Position numbers and translations under genes: made by a program
Part shown: one piece after another, positions 1-7,528 of the stretch
Layout: the number at the start of each line of letters is the position of its first letter
Numbering within the stretch: position 1 is the stretch's first letter
Source: Streptomyces rimosus
GTDB taxonomy: Bacteria; Actinomycetota; Actinomycetes; Streptomycetales; Streptomycetaceae
Length of the DNA: 64,000 nt
Assembly: GCF_008704655.1 (NCBI RefSeq)
Contig: NZ_CP023688.1
Coordinates: 6,826,001 to 6,890,000 of the forward strand
Direction: 5' to 3'
The notes under the pieces: model-generated
Told to the model about the DNA's origin: nothing
Seen by the model: only the letters and a program-made list of their open reading frames with translations
Databases searched by the model: none

Positions 1-50
1 GTACCGATGAGACCGGCCGAGCCGGTGATCGCGATCCGCATGGCAGCCAT
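1..50 (-). CDS. NAD(P)-binding epimerase, N-terminal fragment (cut by window edge)
   Basis: Only the first 16 or so codons are in the window. Read on the minus strand from an ATG at 50 they give MAAMRIAITGSAGLIGT. The GxxGxxG pattern (GSAGLIG) directly after a beta strand is the Rossmann dinucleotide-binding start of the extended SDR family. The 'ITGSAGLIG' form is typical of the TIGR01777 (YfcH/SDR39U1-like) epimerases. A G-rich run (ggggg) 5 nt before the ATG at 50 favours that start over the second ATG at 41. The gene diverges from the GNAT gene at 89. Nothing more can be said about its specificity from this fragment. Confidence 0.7.
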   Translation of the reverse strand, partial: MAAMRIAITGSAGLIG

Positions 51-88
51 ACTGCCCCCGGCGACGGACACATGACACAGTGGCACGC

Positions 89-580
89 ATGTCCGAATCG
101 TTCGTACGTACTGCCGTCCTGGCCGACGAGGAGCCGCTCGCGGTGCTGGACCGCCGTACGTGGTCCACGCTGCACGCGGTCACGCCCCGGCCGCAGCCCC
201 CGTACGACCGGTTCTTCGACGACCGGCACCGCCCCGAGGACCTGCTCGTGGCGGAGATCGCCGGCCGGCTGGCGGGCTACATCCGGCTGGTGCCGCCGAC
301 GCCGCTGCCCTGCAACGCCCACGTACGGCAGATCCAGGGCCTGGCCGTGGACACCTGGGCGCGCGGCCGGGGCGTCGCCCGGACCCTGCTGGACGCGGCC
401 TGCGCGCGGGCGCTGGACGAGGGGGCCCGCCGCGTCACCCTGCGCGTCCTCGGGCACAACGCCCCGGCCCGTCGGCTCTACGAGGCGGCGGGCTTTTCGG
501 TGGAGGGCGTGCTGCCGGAGGAGTTCCTGCTGGAGGGCAAGTACGTGGACGACGTGATGATGGGCAAGATGCTGGTCTGA
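89..580 (+). CDS. GNAT-family N-acetyltransferase
   Basis: This 163-residue protein has the layout of a single GNAT domain. The acetyl-CoA loop is visible as the QxxGLAV strand (QIQGLAVD) followed by RGRGVARTLLDAA, the R/Q-x-x-G-x-G/A pyrophosphate-binding motif A. Near the C-terminus comes LRVLGHNAPARRLYEAAGF, the motif B 'N-x-x-A-x-x-L-Y-x-x-x-G-F' that packs against CoA. Family members transfer acetyl from acetyl-CoA to an amine. The substrate (small molecule, protein N-terminus or antibiotic) cannot be read from sequence. The start is chosen at the ATG at 89; a GTG three codons upstream (80) is in frame and equally possible, as neither has a clear ribosome-binding site. The gene stands alone between a divergent epimerase and a convergent DUF4240 gene. 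Confidence 0.88.
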   Translation: MSESFVRTAVLADEEPLAVLDRRTWSTLHAVTPRPQPPYDRFFDDRHRPEDLLVAEIAGRLAGYIRLVPPTPLPCNAHVRQIQGLAVDTWARGRGVARTLLDAACARALDEGARRVTLRVLGHNAPARRLYEAAGFSVEGVLPEEFLLEGKYVDDVMMGKMLV

Positions 581-606
581 GGACGGGGCATGGAACGGAC
601 CCGTCC
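581..606. terminator. candidate bidirectional terminator hairpin
   Basis: A 7-bp inverted repeat (ggacggg at 581-587, cccgtcc at 600-606) with a 12-nt loop begins right after the GNAT stop codon and lies before the convergent DUF4240 stop. There is no T run, as is common for Streptomyces terminators. Confidence 0.5.
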
Positions 607-638
607 CGTGCCTCGTAACCCCGTGACCCCGCGCCCTC

Positions 639-1157
639 TCAGGTGCCGAACCGGTCCCACAGCCGGGGAAGACGTTCCGCCAGGGCGCGGTCGTCGTCGT
701 TGTCGATATAGGTGCCGAGCGGTTCGGGCGGCTGGGCCGGGAGGCCGAGGTCCGGCATCTCGGCGCCGGTGAGCTGTTCGTACGCTTCGTCCGCCGCGTA
801 ACCCAGCTCTTCCGCGTCGCCGTCCACCTCCTCGTCGAACATGTCCAGCAGGTCGGCGAGGTTGTCCGGATCGTGCAGCGCGCCCTCGAAGATCTCCCGG
901 CCCTGGCCGATCAGCCAGCAGCGGAAGTAGTCGAAGGCGTCATCGCCCGCGCCGCCCAGCAGCAGTGCGGCGGCGGCCCATAGGTCCCAGGTGTACGCGC
1001 GGTTGTAGCGCGATTCGAAGTGCCGGGCGAAGTCGACCACGGAGTCCGGGTCGAGGGCCACCAGCCGTTCGACGAGCGCGTCTGCCTGCTCCTCGGGGTC
1101 GCCCTCGGCGGCCTCGCGGGAGCTGTCGATCAGCTGCCAGAACTCCGTCTCGTCCAT
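639..1157 (-). CDS. DUF4240 domain-containing protein
   Basis: This 172-residue acidic protein starts MDETEFWQLIDSSREAA, the hallmark opening of DUF4240 (M-x-x-x-x-F-W-x-L-I-x-x-A/S-R). The mid-section 'F-x-R-W-L-I-x-Q-G' (DYFRCWLIGQGREIFEGAL) and the following 'DPDNLADLL' are also typical of the family. The function is unknown; members are cytoplasmic and common in actinobacteria. A GTG directly upstream (1160) is an alternative start. It is monocistronic, convergent with the GNAT gene and divergent from the SDR gene at 1401. Confidence 0.8.
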   Translation of the reverse strand: MDETEFWQLIDSSREAAEGDPEEQADALVERLVALDPDSVVDFARHFESRYNRAYTWDLWAAAALLLGGAGDDAFDYFRCWLIGQGREIFEGALHDPDNLADLLDMFDEEVDGDAEELGYAADEAYEQLTGAEMPDLGLPAQPPEPLGTYIDNDDDRALAERLPRLWDRFGT

Positions 1158-1342
1158 CACGGGTCCAGCATCGTTGCTGCCGCGCGGCGCCGCACGCGGA
1201 CTACCCCAGATGCGACGGTGTCGTTATCCACACCGAACCGCCGGGAAAAGTCCACACCGACCACACCGACCACACCGGCCCAACGGCAGGAGCCCGCTCC
1301 GCTCCGCCAGGAAAGCGGACACAGAAAGCGACACAAAAACCG

Positions 1343-1355
1343 GACACAAGGTGTC
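1343..1355. promoter_or_regulatory. candidate operator upstream of SDR gene
   Basis: The inverted repeat GACAC-aag-GTGTC sits 46 nt before the SDR start codon. Two more GACACA half-sites lie just upstream (near 1318 and 1330). The region 1161-1400 otherwise holds short CCACACCG-type direct repeats (about 1250-1280) and no gene. The arrangement suggests a dimeric repressor site, but no adjacent regulator identifies the binder. Confidence 0.35.
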
Positions 1356-1400
1356 GGGTTTCGGCGCGAAGGTCGTGCCATGCGTGAAGGAGAGAACACC

Positions 1401-2348
1401 ATGGCCGCAACAACCACCACTCCGGGACCGCTGACCGGAAAGGTCGCACTGGTCGCCGGGGCCACCAGGGGCGCGGGCCGGGCGATGGCGGTGGAGCTGG
1501 GCCGGGGCGGCGCCACGGTCTACGTCACCGGCCGTACGACCCGCGGGCACATCAGCGAGGTCGGCCGGTCGAGCGAGACGATCGAGGAGACCGCCGAGCT
1601 GGTGACGGCGGCCGGAGCGCCGGCCGGGGGCACCGGCGTCGCCGTACCGACGGACCACCTCGACCCGGCGGCGGTACGGGCCCTGACCGGGCGTATCGAC
1701 CGCGAGCAGGGGCGGCTGGACCTCCTCGTCAACGACCTGTGGGGCGGCGATGTGCATGTCGAGTGGGGAAAGAAGATGTGGGAGCACGACCTGGAGAAGG
1801 GGCTGCGCGTCCTGCGGCTCGGGGTCGAGAGCCACATCATCACCAGCAGTTGCGCGCTGCCGCTGCTGATCCGCCGTCCCGGCGGGCTGGTGGTGGAGGT
1901 GACGGACGGTACGGAGGAGTTCAACCGGCGCTACCGGGAGCCGTTCTACTACGACCTGGCCAAGAGCGCGCCGATCAGAATGGCGAAGGGGCTCGCCGAG
2001 GAGCTGCCCGAGTACGGCTGCACGGCGGTGTGCGTGACGCCGGGCTGGCTGCGCTCGGAGGCCATGCTGGACACCCACTTCAAGGTCACCGAGGAGAACT
2101 GGCGGGCGGGCTGCGCGCAGAACCCGCACTTCGCGATCTCGGAGACGCCGGTGTTCGTCGGGCGGGCGGTGGCGGCGCTGGCCGCCGATCCGGAGGTGGC
2201 GCGCTTCAACGGGCAGGCGCTCTCCAGCGGCGGCCTGGCGAAGGAGTACGGCTTCACGGACGTGGACGGCTCCGCGCCGGACGCCTGGCGCTACATCACC
2301 GAGGTCGAACAGGCGGGGAAGCCGGCGGACACGACCGGGTACCGGTAG
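1401..2348 (+). CDS. SDR-family NAD(P)-dependent oxidoreductase
   Basis: This 315-residue protein is a short-chain dehydrogenase of the longer type. The cofactor-binding loop GATRGAGRAMA (GxxxGxG) falls at residues 18-28 after a beta strand. The active-site Tyr-Lys pair appears as YYDLAKSA (YxxxK), following a strand and loop ending in TDGTEEF where the catalytic Ser would normally be. After the active site comes VTPGWLRSEAM, the usual P-G loop that closes on the nicotinamide. The ATG at 1401 is chosen because AAGGAG lies 8 nt upstream; the open frame continues far upstream but only as antisense to DUF4240. The substrate is not predictable. The Ser of the catalytic tetrad is not obvious, so the exact chemistry is uncertain. 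Confidence 0.88.
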   Translation: MAATTTTPGPLTGKVALVAGATRGAGRAMAVELGRGGATVYVTGRTTRGHISEVGRSSETIEETAELVTAAGAPAGGTGVAVPTDHLDPAAVRALTGRIDREQGRLDLLVNDLWGGDVHVEWGKKMWEHDLEKGLRVLRLGVESHIITSSCALPLLIRRPGGLVVEVTDGTEEFNRRYREPFYYDLAKSAPIRMAKGLAEELPEYGCTAVCVTPGWLRSEAMLDTHFKVTEENWRAGCAQNPHFAISETPVFVGRAVAALAADPEVARFNGQALSSGGLAKEYGFTDVDGSAPDAWRYITEVEQAGKPADTTGYR

Positions 2349-2450
2349 GCGGGACGGGCGGGGAGGCCCCGGGCGGGTACGGGCGGCCCCGGCCCCCCGG
2401 CCCCGGGCCCCCGGCCCCCGGCTCAGCCCCCGACTCCGGCCCCGCCCCCC

Positions 2451-3422
2451 TCACGACTCCCGGTACAGCCCATAAGTACGCGCCGCCGCCTCGGCGAACC
2501 GTTCCCGCAGTGCGGCCGGAGCCAGCACCTCCCCTTCGGGGCCGAGGCCGAGCAGCTGGCTGAAGGCGACGTCCAGGGATTCGACGGGCAGGGTGACGGT
2601 GATCCGCCCCTGCTCGTCGGGTTCACCCGCCGCCGCGAGGGCCTCGTCGGCGCCGGCGCGGTCGGTGACGTGCCGCAGCTGCCGGGCGCCCGCGGGCGTC
2701 AGCCGTACGGTCACCTCGTCCCGCAGGATCGAGCGGGCGAACTGGGCGGCGCGCTCCGCCCAGAAGGCGGGCAGGTCGAAATCGGGGTCGCGGGTGAAGC
2801 GGTCGTCGAGAAGGGTGACGGACGTGAAACGGTCGATGCGGTACACCCGTACGTCCTCACCGGCGCGTGCCGCCAGGTACCAGACGCCCGCCTTGAGCAC
2901 CAGCCCGTACGGCTCCAACTCCCGTTCCACCTCGGTGTCCTTGCGGCGGTAGCGGGCGGCCACACGCCGGTCGTCCCAGACCGCGTCCGCGACGGCGGGC
3001 AGCAGTTCCGGGGTGGCCGGTTCGCGGTACCAGGCGGGCGCGTCGAGATGGAAGCGCTGGGCGGCGCCGTCGGCGGCGTCCCGCAGCTCGGGCAGCAGCG
3101 CCGCGGAAACCTTCAGGCGGGCGGCGGAGGCGGCGTCCGCGAGCCCCATGTCGCGCAGCGCGGCGGGCACGCCGGAGAGGAACAGGGCCTCCACCTCGCT
3201 GCGGCCCAGGCCGGTCAGCCGGGTGCGGTAGCCGCCGATGAGCCGGTAGCCGCCGGCCCGGCCGCGGTCCGCGTAGACGGGCACCCCGGCCTCGGAGAGG
3301 GAGAGCACGTCGCGGGCGACCGTACGCTCCGAGACCTCCAGCTCCCGCGCCAGCTCGGCGGCCGTCATCGACGGGCGGGACTGGAGCAGCAGCACCATTC
3401 TGATCAGCCGGGCAGCACGCAT
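2451..3422 (-). CDS. YafY-type transcriptional regulator with HTH_11 and WYL domains
   Basis: This 323-residue protein opens with a DeoR-like winged helix (residues 1-60: LLLQSRPSMTAAELARELEV, then SERTVARDVLSL as recognition helix and RAGGYRL as wing). A linker follows, then a WYL domain (about 140-215, including WYLAARAGEDVRVYRIDRF) and a C-terminal WCX extension. WYL domains are thought to bind nucleic acids or nucleotide-like ligands, and many members repress or activate adjacent genes. The ATG at 3422 gives a protein beginning exactly at the HTH (MRAARLIRMV); the open frame extends upstream without homology. The gene converges on the SDR gene, so the two are not co-transcribed. Confidence 0.85.
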   Translation of the reverse strand: MRAARLIRMVLLLQSRPSMTAAELARELEVSERTVARDVLSLSEAGVPVYADRGRAGGYRLIGGYRTRLTGLGRSEVEALFLSGVPAALRDMGLADAASAARLKVSAALLPELRDAADGAAQRFHLDAPAWYREPATPELLPAVADAVWDDRRVAARYRRKDTEVERELEPYGLVLKAGVWYLAARAGEDVRVYRIDRFTSVTLLDDRFTRDPDFDLPAFWAERAAQFARSILRDEVTVRLTPAGARQLRHVTDRAGADEALAAAGEPDEQGRITVTLPVESLDVAFSQLLGLGPEGEVLAPAALRERFAEAAARTYGLYRES

Positions 3423-3433
3423 GCCTGCATCAT

Positions 3434-3469
3434 GCCGTCCTGAAAGCCGTCCTGAACGCCATCCTGAGC
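3434..3469 (-). repeat. three 12-nt direct repeats directly upstream of the WYL regulator start
   Basis: Three tandem units (gccgtcctgaaa, gccgtcctgaac, gccatcctgagc on the plus strand) end 11 nt before the ATG at 3422. On the coding strand each contains TCAGGA, so each carries a Shine-Dalgarno-like AGGA. Confidence 0.7.
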
Positions 3470-3606
3470 GTCGCCCCGCGTGCCGACAAGTATCGGCATA
3501 CGAAGATCCCGTGCGGAGACCCCGGGCGCGGTTGAAGTGGTCTCCGCACGGGAGCGGGGGGCGCCGACCGGACCCGGCGCGTGGGGCGGACATGCCTCAG
3601 GGGCGA

Positions 3607-3633
3607 ACGCGGCGGACGAACCGCCCGCCGCGT
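3607..3633 (-). terminator. aceE: terminator hairpin after aceE
   Basis: A perfect 9-bp inverted repeat (acgcggcgg / ccgccgcgt) with a 9-nt loop lies 11-37 nt past the aceE stop codon. It has no U tract. Confidence 0.6.
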
Positions 3634-3643
3634 CTCACAGGGC

Positions 3644-6304
3644 TTACAGCCCGTACCGCTCCTTGGCCTCCTTGACCGTCTCCGCCTTCACGTCACCGCG
3701 GCGGGACAGCGCGGCCAGGGCCTGCACGACCACCGACTGGGCGTCGACGCCGAAGTGACGGCGGGCGGCCTCGCGGGTGTCGGAGAGGCCGAAGCCGTCG
3801 GTGCCGATGGAGGTCCAGTCCTGCTCGACCCACGGGGCGATCTGGTCGGGCACGGCACGCATCCAGTCGCTGACCGCCACGACCGGGCCGGGGACACCGG
3901 CCAGCGCGCGGGTCACGTACGGGATACGGTCCTCGCCCTCCAGACGCGCGGCGTCGCACTCCAGGGCGTCGCGGCGCAGCTCCGTCCAGGACGGCGCCGA
4001 CCAGACGTCCGCCGCCACGCCCCAGTCGCGGGCCAGGATCTCCTGGGCCTCCAGGATCCAGTGGATGGCGGTGCCGGAGGCCAGCAGCTGGAGGCGCGGC
4101 GCGTCCGCGGCGGCGGGCCCGGCCTCCTTGAAGCGGTAGAGGCCCTTGAGGATGCCCTCCTCGACGCCCTCCGGCATGGCGGGCTGCACCTTGGTCTCGT
4201 TGTAGACCGTCAGGTAGTAGAAGATGTCCTCCGCGTCCGGACCGTACATCCGGCGCAGGCCCTCCTTGACGATCACCGCGACCTCGTACGCGAACGCCGG
4301 GTCGTAGGAGAGCGCCGCCGGGTTGGTGGAGGCGATCAGGTGCGAGTGGCCGTCCGCGTGCTGGAGGCCCTCGCCGGTCATCGTCGTACGGCCGGCCGTG
4401 GCACCGATGACGAAGCCGCGGCCCAGCTGGTCGGCGAGCGCCCAGAACTGGTCGGCGGTGCGCTGCCAGCCGAACATCGAGTAGAAGATGTAGAACGGGA
4501 TCATCGGCTCGCCGTGGGTGGCGTACGAGGTCGCCGCCGCGGTGAAGTCGGCCAGCGAACCGGCCTCCGTGATGCCCTCGTTGAGGATCTGGCCGTCCTT
4601 GGCTTCCTTGTAGTACAGGAGCTGGTCGCGGTCGACCGGGTCGTAGGTCTGGCCGACGGGGGAGTAGAGCCCGGCGGACGGGAACAGCGACTCCATGCCG
4701 AAGGTACGGGCCTCGTCGGGCACGACCGGCACCCAGCGCTTGCCGGTCTCCTTGTCCCGCATCAGGTCCTTGACCAGGCGGACGAACGCCATGGTGGTGG
4801 CGATCTCCTGCGAGCCGGAGCCCTTCTTCAGCGCGTCGAACGCCTTGTCGGCGGGCATCGGCAGCGGCTTGGCGACGACCTTGCGGGCGGGGGCCGGGCC
4901 GCCGAGGGCGGCGCGGCGCTCGCGCAGGTACTCCATCTCGGGCGAGTTGGCGCCGGGGTGGGCGTACGGCACGACGTCGGCGTCCAGGGCGCTGTCCGGG
5001 ATCGGCAGCTCCAGGAGGTCGCGCATGGTGCGGAACTGCTCGCCGGTGAGCTTCTTCATCTGGTGGTTGGCGTTACGGGACTCGAAGCCCTCGCCGAGGG
5101 TGTAGCCCTTGACGGTCTGCGCCAGGATGACGGTGGGCGCGCCCTTGTGCTCGACGGCGGCCTTGTACGCGGCGTACACCTTGCGCGGCTCGTGGCCCGC
5201 GCGGGAGGTCTGGAACAGCTCCAGCAGCTTGGCGTCGGACAGGCCCTGGGCGATACGGCCGAGCGACGGGTCCGCGCCGAAGAAGTGCTCGCGCAGGTAG
5301 GCGGCGTCGCGGGTGGCGTACGTCTGGAACTGCGCGTCCGGGGTCTCGCGCAGGCGGCGCAGCAGGGCGCCGTCGGTGTCCTGTGCGAAGACCTCGTCCC
5401 ACGCCCGGCCCCACAGGGACTTGATGACGTTCCAGCCCGCCGCGCGGAACTGGGCCTCCAGCTCCTGCACGATCTTGTAGTTGGGGCGGACCGGGCCGTC
5501 CAGGCGCTGCAGGTTGCAGTTGATGACGAAGGTCAGGTTGTCCAGGCCCTCGCGGCCGGCCAGCGCCAGTGCGGCCGTCGACTCGGGCTCGTCCATCTCG
5601 CCGTCACCGAGGAACGCCCATACGTGGGAGTTCGAGGTGTCCTTGATGCCGCGGTGCTCCAGGTAGCGGTTGAAGCGCGCCTGGTAGATCGCGGAGAGCG
5701 GGCCGAGGCCCATGGAGACGGTGGGGAACTCCCACAGCCAGGGCAGGCGCCGCGGGTGCGGGTACGAGGGCAGGCCGTCGCCGGCCGCCTCCTGGCGGAA
5801 GCGGTCGAGCTGGTCCTCGGTGAGGCGGCCTTCGAGGAAGGCGCGGGCGTAGATGCCGGGGGAGGCGTGGCCCTGGATGTAGAGCTGGTCGCCGCTTCCG
5901 TCGGCCTCTTTACCGCGGAAGAAGTGCTGGAAGCCGGTCTCGTAGAGCCAGGCCGCCGAGGCGAAGGTGGCGATGTGGCCGCCGAGGCCGAGGCGGGAGC
6001 CGCGGGTGACCATGGCAGCCGCGTTCCAGCGGTTCCACGCCGTGATCCGGGCCTCCATCGCCTCGTCGCCCGGGAACTCGGGCTCGGCGGCGGTCGGGAT
6101 GGTGTTGACGTAGTCGGTCTCCAGCGGCGCGAGGCCCGGGGCACCGGTGTGCTCCACGGCACGGCGCATCAGGTAGGCGGCGCGGTGCTCACCGGCCGCC
6201 TTCGTGACGGCGTCCAGGGACTCGCGCCACTCGGCCGTCTCCTCCGGGTCGCGGTCCGGGACCTGGTCGAGCTGGCTGTACGGCATGCGCACGGGATCGG
6301 GCAT
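3644..6304 (-). CDS. aceE: pyruvate dehydrogenase E1 component, homodimeric type
   Basis: This 886-residue protein matches the size and features of the single-chain (alpha2) E1 of the pyruvate dehydrogenase complex. E1 uses thiamine diphosphate to decarboxylate pyruvate and reductively acetylates the lipoyl group of E2. The ThDP motif [10 protein letters not shown] (about 233) is followed after some 25 residues by the closing Asn region ([12 protein letters not shown]). Other AceE features are '[17 protein letters not shown]' and, in the second half, the pyrimidine-binding domain ([19 protein letters not shown]). The ATG at 6304 is chosen for GAAAGGGG upstream and for MPDPV at the start. It lies with the E2 and E3 genes on the same strand and behind a GntR regulator. 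A palindrome overlaps its predicted promoter. Confidence 0.96.
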   Translation of the reverse strand: MPDPVRMPYSQLDQVPDRDPEETAEWRESLDAVTKAAGEHRAAYLMRRAVEHTGAPGLAPLETDYVNTIPTAAEPEFPGDEAMEARITAWNRWNAAAMVTRGSRLGLGGHIATFASAAWLYETGFQHFFRGKEADGSGDQLYIQGHASPGIYARAFLEGRLTEDQLDRFRQEAAGDGLPSYPHPRRLPWLWEFPTVSMGLGPLSAIYQARFNRYLEHRGIKDTSNSHVWAFLGDGEMDEPESTAALALAGREGLDNLTFVINCNLQRLDGPVRPNYKIVQELEAQFRAAGWNVIKSLWGRAWDEVFAQDTDGALLRRLRETPDAQFQTYATRDAAYLREHFFGADPSLGRIAQGLSDAKLLELFQTSRAGHEPRKVYAAYKAAVEHKGAPTVILAQTVKGYTLGEGFESRNANHQMKKLTGEQFRTMRDLLELPIPDSALDADVVPYAHPGANSPEMEYLRERRAALGGPAPARKVVAKPLPMPADKAFDALKKGSGSQEIATTMAFVRLVKDLMRDKETGKRWVPVVPDEARTFGMESLFPSAGLYSPVGQTYDPVDRDQLLYYKEAKDGQILNEGITEAGSLADFTAAATSYATHGEPMIPFYIFYSMFGWQRTADQFWALADQLGRGFVIGATAGRTTMTGEGLQHADGHSHLIASTNPAALSYDPAFAYEVAVIVKEGLRRMYGPDAEDIFYYLTVYNETKVQPAMPEGVEEGILKGLYRFKEAGPAAADAPRLQLLASGTAIHWILEAQEILARDWGVAADVWSAPSWTELRRDALECDAARLEGEDRIPYVTRALAGVPGPVVAVSDWMRAVPDQIAPWVEQDWTSIGTDGFGLSDTREAARRHFGVDAQSVVVQALAALSRRGDVKAETVKEAKERYGL

Positions 6305-6379
6305 GGGTGGCCCCTTTCCGGACGAAGGAGGGAGGTGCGATGAGTGCTTGGCAGGCAGGGGTGTCGCGCCCCAGGAACG

Positions 6380-6409
6380 ACGATACGCCTCTGATCGATG
6401 ATCGATCAA
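6380..6409 (-). promoter_or_regulatory. aceE promoter with a perfect 17-nt palindromic operator (6392-6408)
   Basis: On the minus strand TTGATC (6409-6404), an 18-nt spacer and TATCGT (6385-6380, fitting TAnnnT) make a plausible sigma-70-type promoter 76 nt before aceE. Positions 6392-6408 read TGATCGATGATCGATCA, two perfect 8-nt arms around one base, covering the -35 and half the spacer. A protein bound there would block polymerase. The adjacent GntR/FCD regulator is the obvious candidate. Confidence 0.6.
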
Positions 6410-6534
6410 CGCAAGTTGAAGGAAAAACCGCAGGTCGGCACGGGGTGCCAGCCTTTTAGGCACGGGGTGCCAGGTCGCCTGCGGCTCCGAATCGAAGGCG
6501 ATACGGCTGCGGACCTGCGGATTCGGGCCCGTGG

Positions 6535-6740
6535 CGGGTGCCTGGTGCCTGAGTCGTCAGTTGCGGTGCGGGTGCCTGTGGGCCTGAGTCGTCAGACCCG
6601 GGGCGTGTGCCTGGGGCCTGAGTCGTCAGTCCTGGGGCGTGTGCCTGAGGACCTGACTCATCGGACCCGGGGCGTGAGCCTGAGAATCCGACTCATCAGA
6701 CCCGGCGCGTGCGCCTGGGGACCTGACTCGTCAGACCCGT
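6535..6740. repeat. six-copy 35-nt tandem repeat between aceE and its upstream regulator
   Basis: The core CTGAsTCgTCAG recurs with its 'gastcrtcag' part at 6551, 6586, 6620, 6655, 6690 and 6725, spacings of 35, 34, 35, 35 and 35 nt. Between the cores the sequence is GC-rich and similar (acccggggcgtgtgcctgg type). The core is itself a palindrome, CTGAC-tc-GTCAG in the best copies. The last copy supplies the stop codon of the GntR gene. The 6305-6730 interval holds no gene; it contains this array, the aceE promoter and leader. Confidence 0.85.
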
Positions 6741-7354
6741 GGCGCGCAGCTCAGCACATGGGTCTTCAGCAGCTCGCCGATCCGCGGGTCGCGCCGCCGG
6801 AACGCGTCCACGATCTCCTGGTGGTCCCGGGCGTGCGAGCGCGGCTCGGGGCTGAACCAGCGGATGGAGAGCGTGGTCCACACCTCGACGCCCAGCGACT
6901 CCCAGGTGTGCAGCAGGACGGCGTTACGGGCCGCCCGCACGATCTCCCGGTGAAAGGCGACCGTGTGCCGCACCTGCGCCTCGCCGTCGCCGTGCCGGTC
7001 CGCCTCGCACAGCGCCGCCACCTCCCGGTCCAGCGCCGCGGTGTCCTCGGCCAGCCGCCCGGCGGCCAGCTCCGCGGCCACCTGCTCCAGCCCGGCCCGT
7101 ACCGGATAGCTCTCCTTGAGGTCGTCGGCGGTCAGATTCCGTACGCGTACGCCCTTGTTCGGGGCCGACTCGATCAGCTGGAGCGACTCCAGCTCGCGCA
7201 GGGCTTCGCGTACGGGCGTCTGGCTGACCGCCAGCTCGACCGCGATCCGCCGTTCCACGATCCGCTCGCCGGGCTGCCAGCGCCCGCTGACGATCCCCTC
7301 CAGGATGTGCTCGCGGATCTGCTCGCGGAGCGAATGGACGACGGGCGGGGTCAT
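6731..7354 (-). CDS. GntR-family transcriptional regulator, FadR/FCD subfamily
   Basis: This 207-residue protein has an N-terminal GntR winged helix (residues 5-70). The signature runs 'LREQIREHILEGIVSGRWQPGERIVERRIAVELAVSQ', split here as LREQIREHILEGI, PGERIVE and TPVREALRELESLQLIE. An all-helical FCD ligand domain follows; its metal/ligand positions include HREIVRAARN and HQEIVDAFRRRD. FCD regulators bind organic acids such as pyruvate, lactate or acyl-CoA, and PdhR is a functional precedent. The gene lies directly upstream of aceE on the same strand and downstream of the sucB terminator, so it probably controls aceE and perhaps itself. GAAGGAG precedes the ATG at 7354. Its stop codon lies inside the 35-nt repeat array. 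Confidence 0.9.
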   Translation of the reverse strand: MTPPVVHSLREQIREHILEGIVSGRWQPGERIVERRIAVELAVSQTPVREALRELESLQLIESAPNKGVRVRNLTADDLKESYPVRAGLEQVAAELAAGRLAEDTAALDREVAALCEADRHGDGEAQVRHTVAFHREIVRAARNAVLLHTWESLGVEVWTTLSIRWFSPEPRSHARDHQEIVDAFRRRDPRIGELLKTHVLSCAPRV

Positions 7355-7455
7355 GACGTGCTCCTTCAGAGCGTGCGGCAGGTGGCGGCCGGGTCCCCGG
7401 GCCGACGGGCGGTACGGGGCCACCACGGGAGGGCCATTATCCGTGGAACGAAAAC

Positions 7456-7501
7456 GGGTCGGCCCCGGCTCGTACGAACTTGTACGAACCGGGGCCGACC
7501 C
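7456..7501 (-). terminator. sucB: intrinsic terminator after sucB
   Basis: An inverted repeat of about 20 bp with a single mismatch and a tetraloop (aact, 7477-7480) is followed on the minus strand by CGTTTTCG. It starts 28 nt after the sucB stop. It is the most classical rho-independent terminator in the window and separates sucB from the GntR gene. Confidence 0.9.
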
Positions 7502-7528
7502 TGCACACCTACGGGGTGGCTGCCGTGC

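Noticed and set aside
1020..1400. Upstream extension of the SDR gene
   Set aside because: It is antisense to the DUF4240 gene and precedes the ribosome-binding site and the family's start.
3581..6343. Very long plus-strand open frame antisense to aceE (920 codons)
   Set aside because: It mirrors aceE in a high-GC sequence, where the antisense frame stays open by codon bias. Its translation is rich in Gly, Arg, Val, Asp and Leu without any family feature.
6535..6740. CRISPR array
   Set aside because: The 35-nt units are contiguous with no variable spacers, and there are no cas genes.
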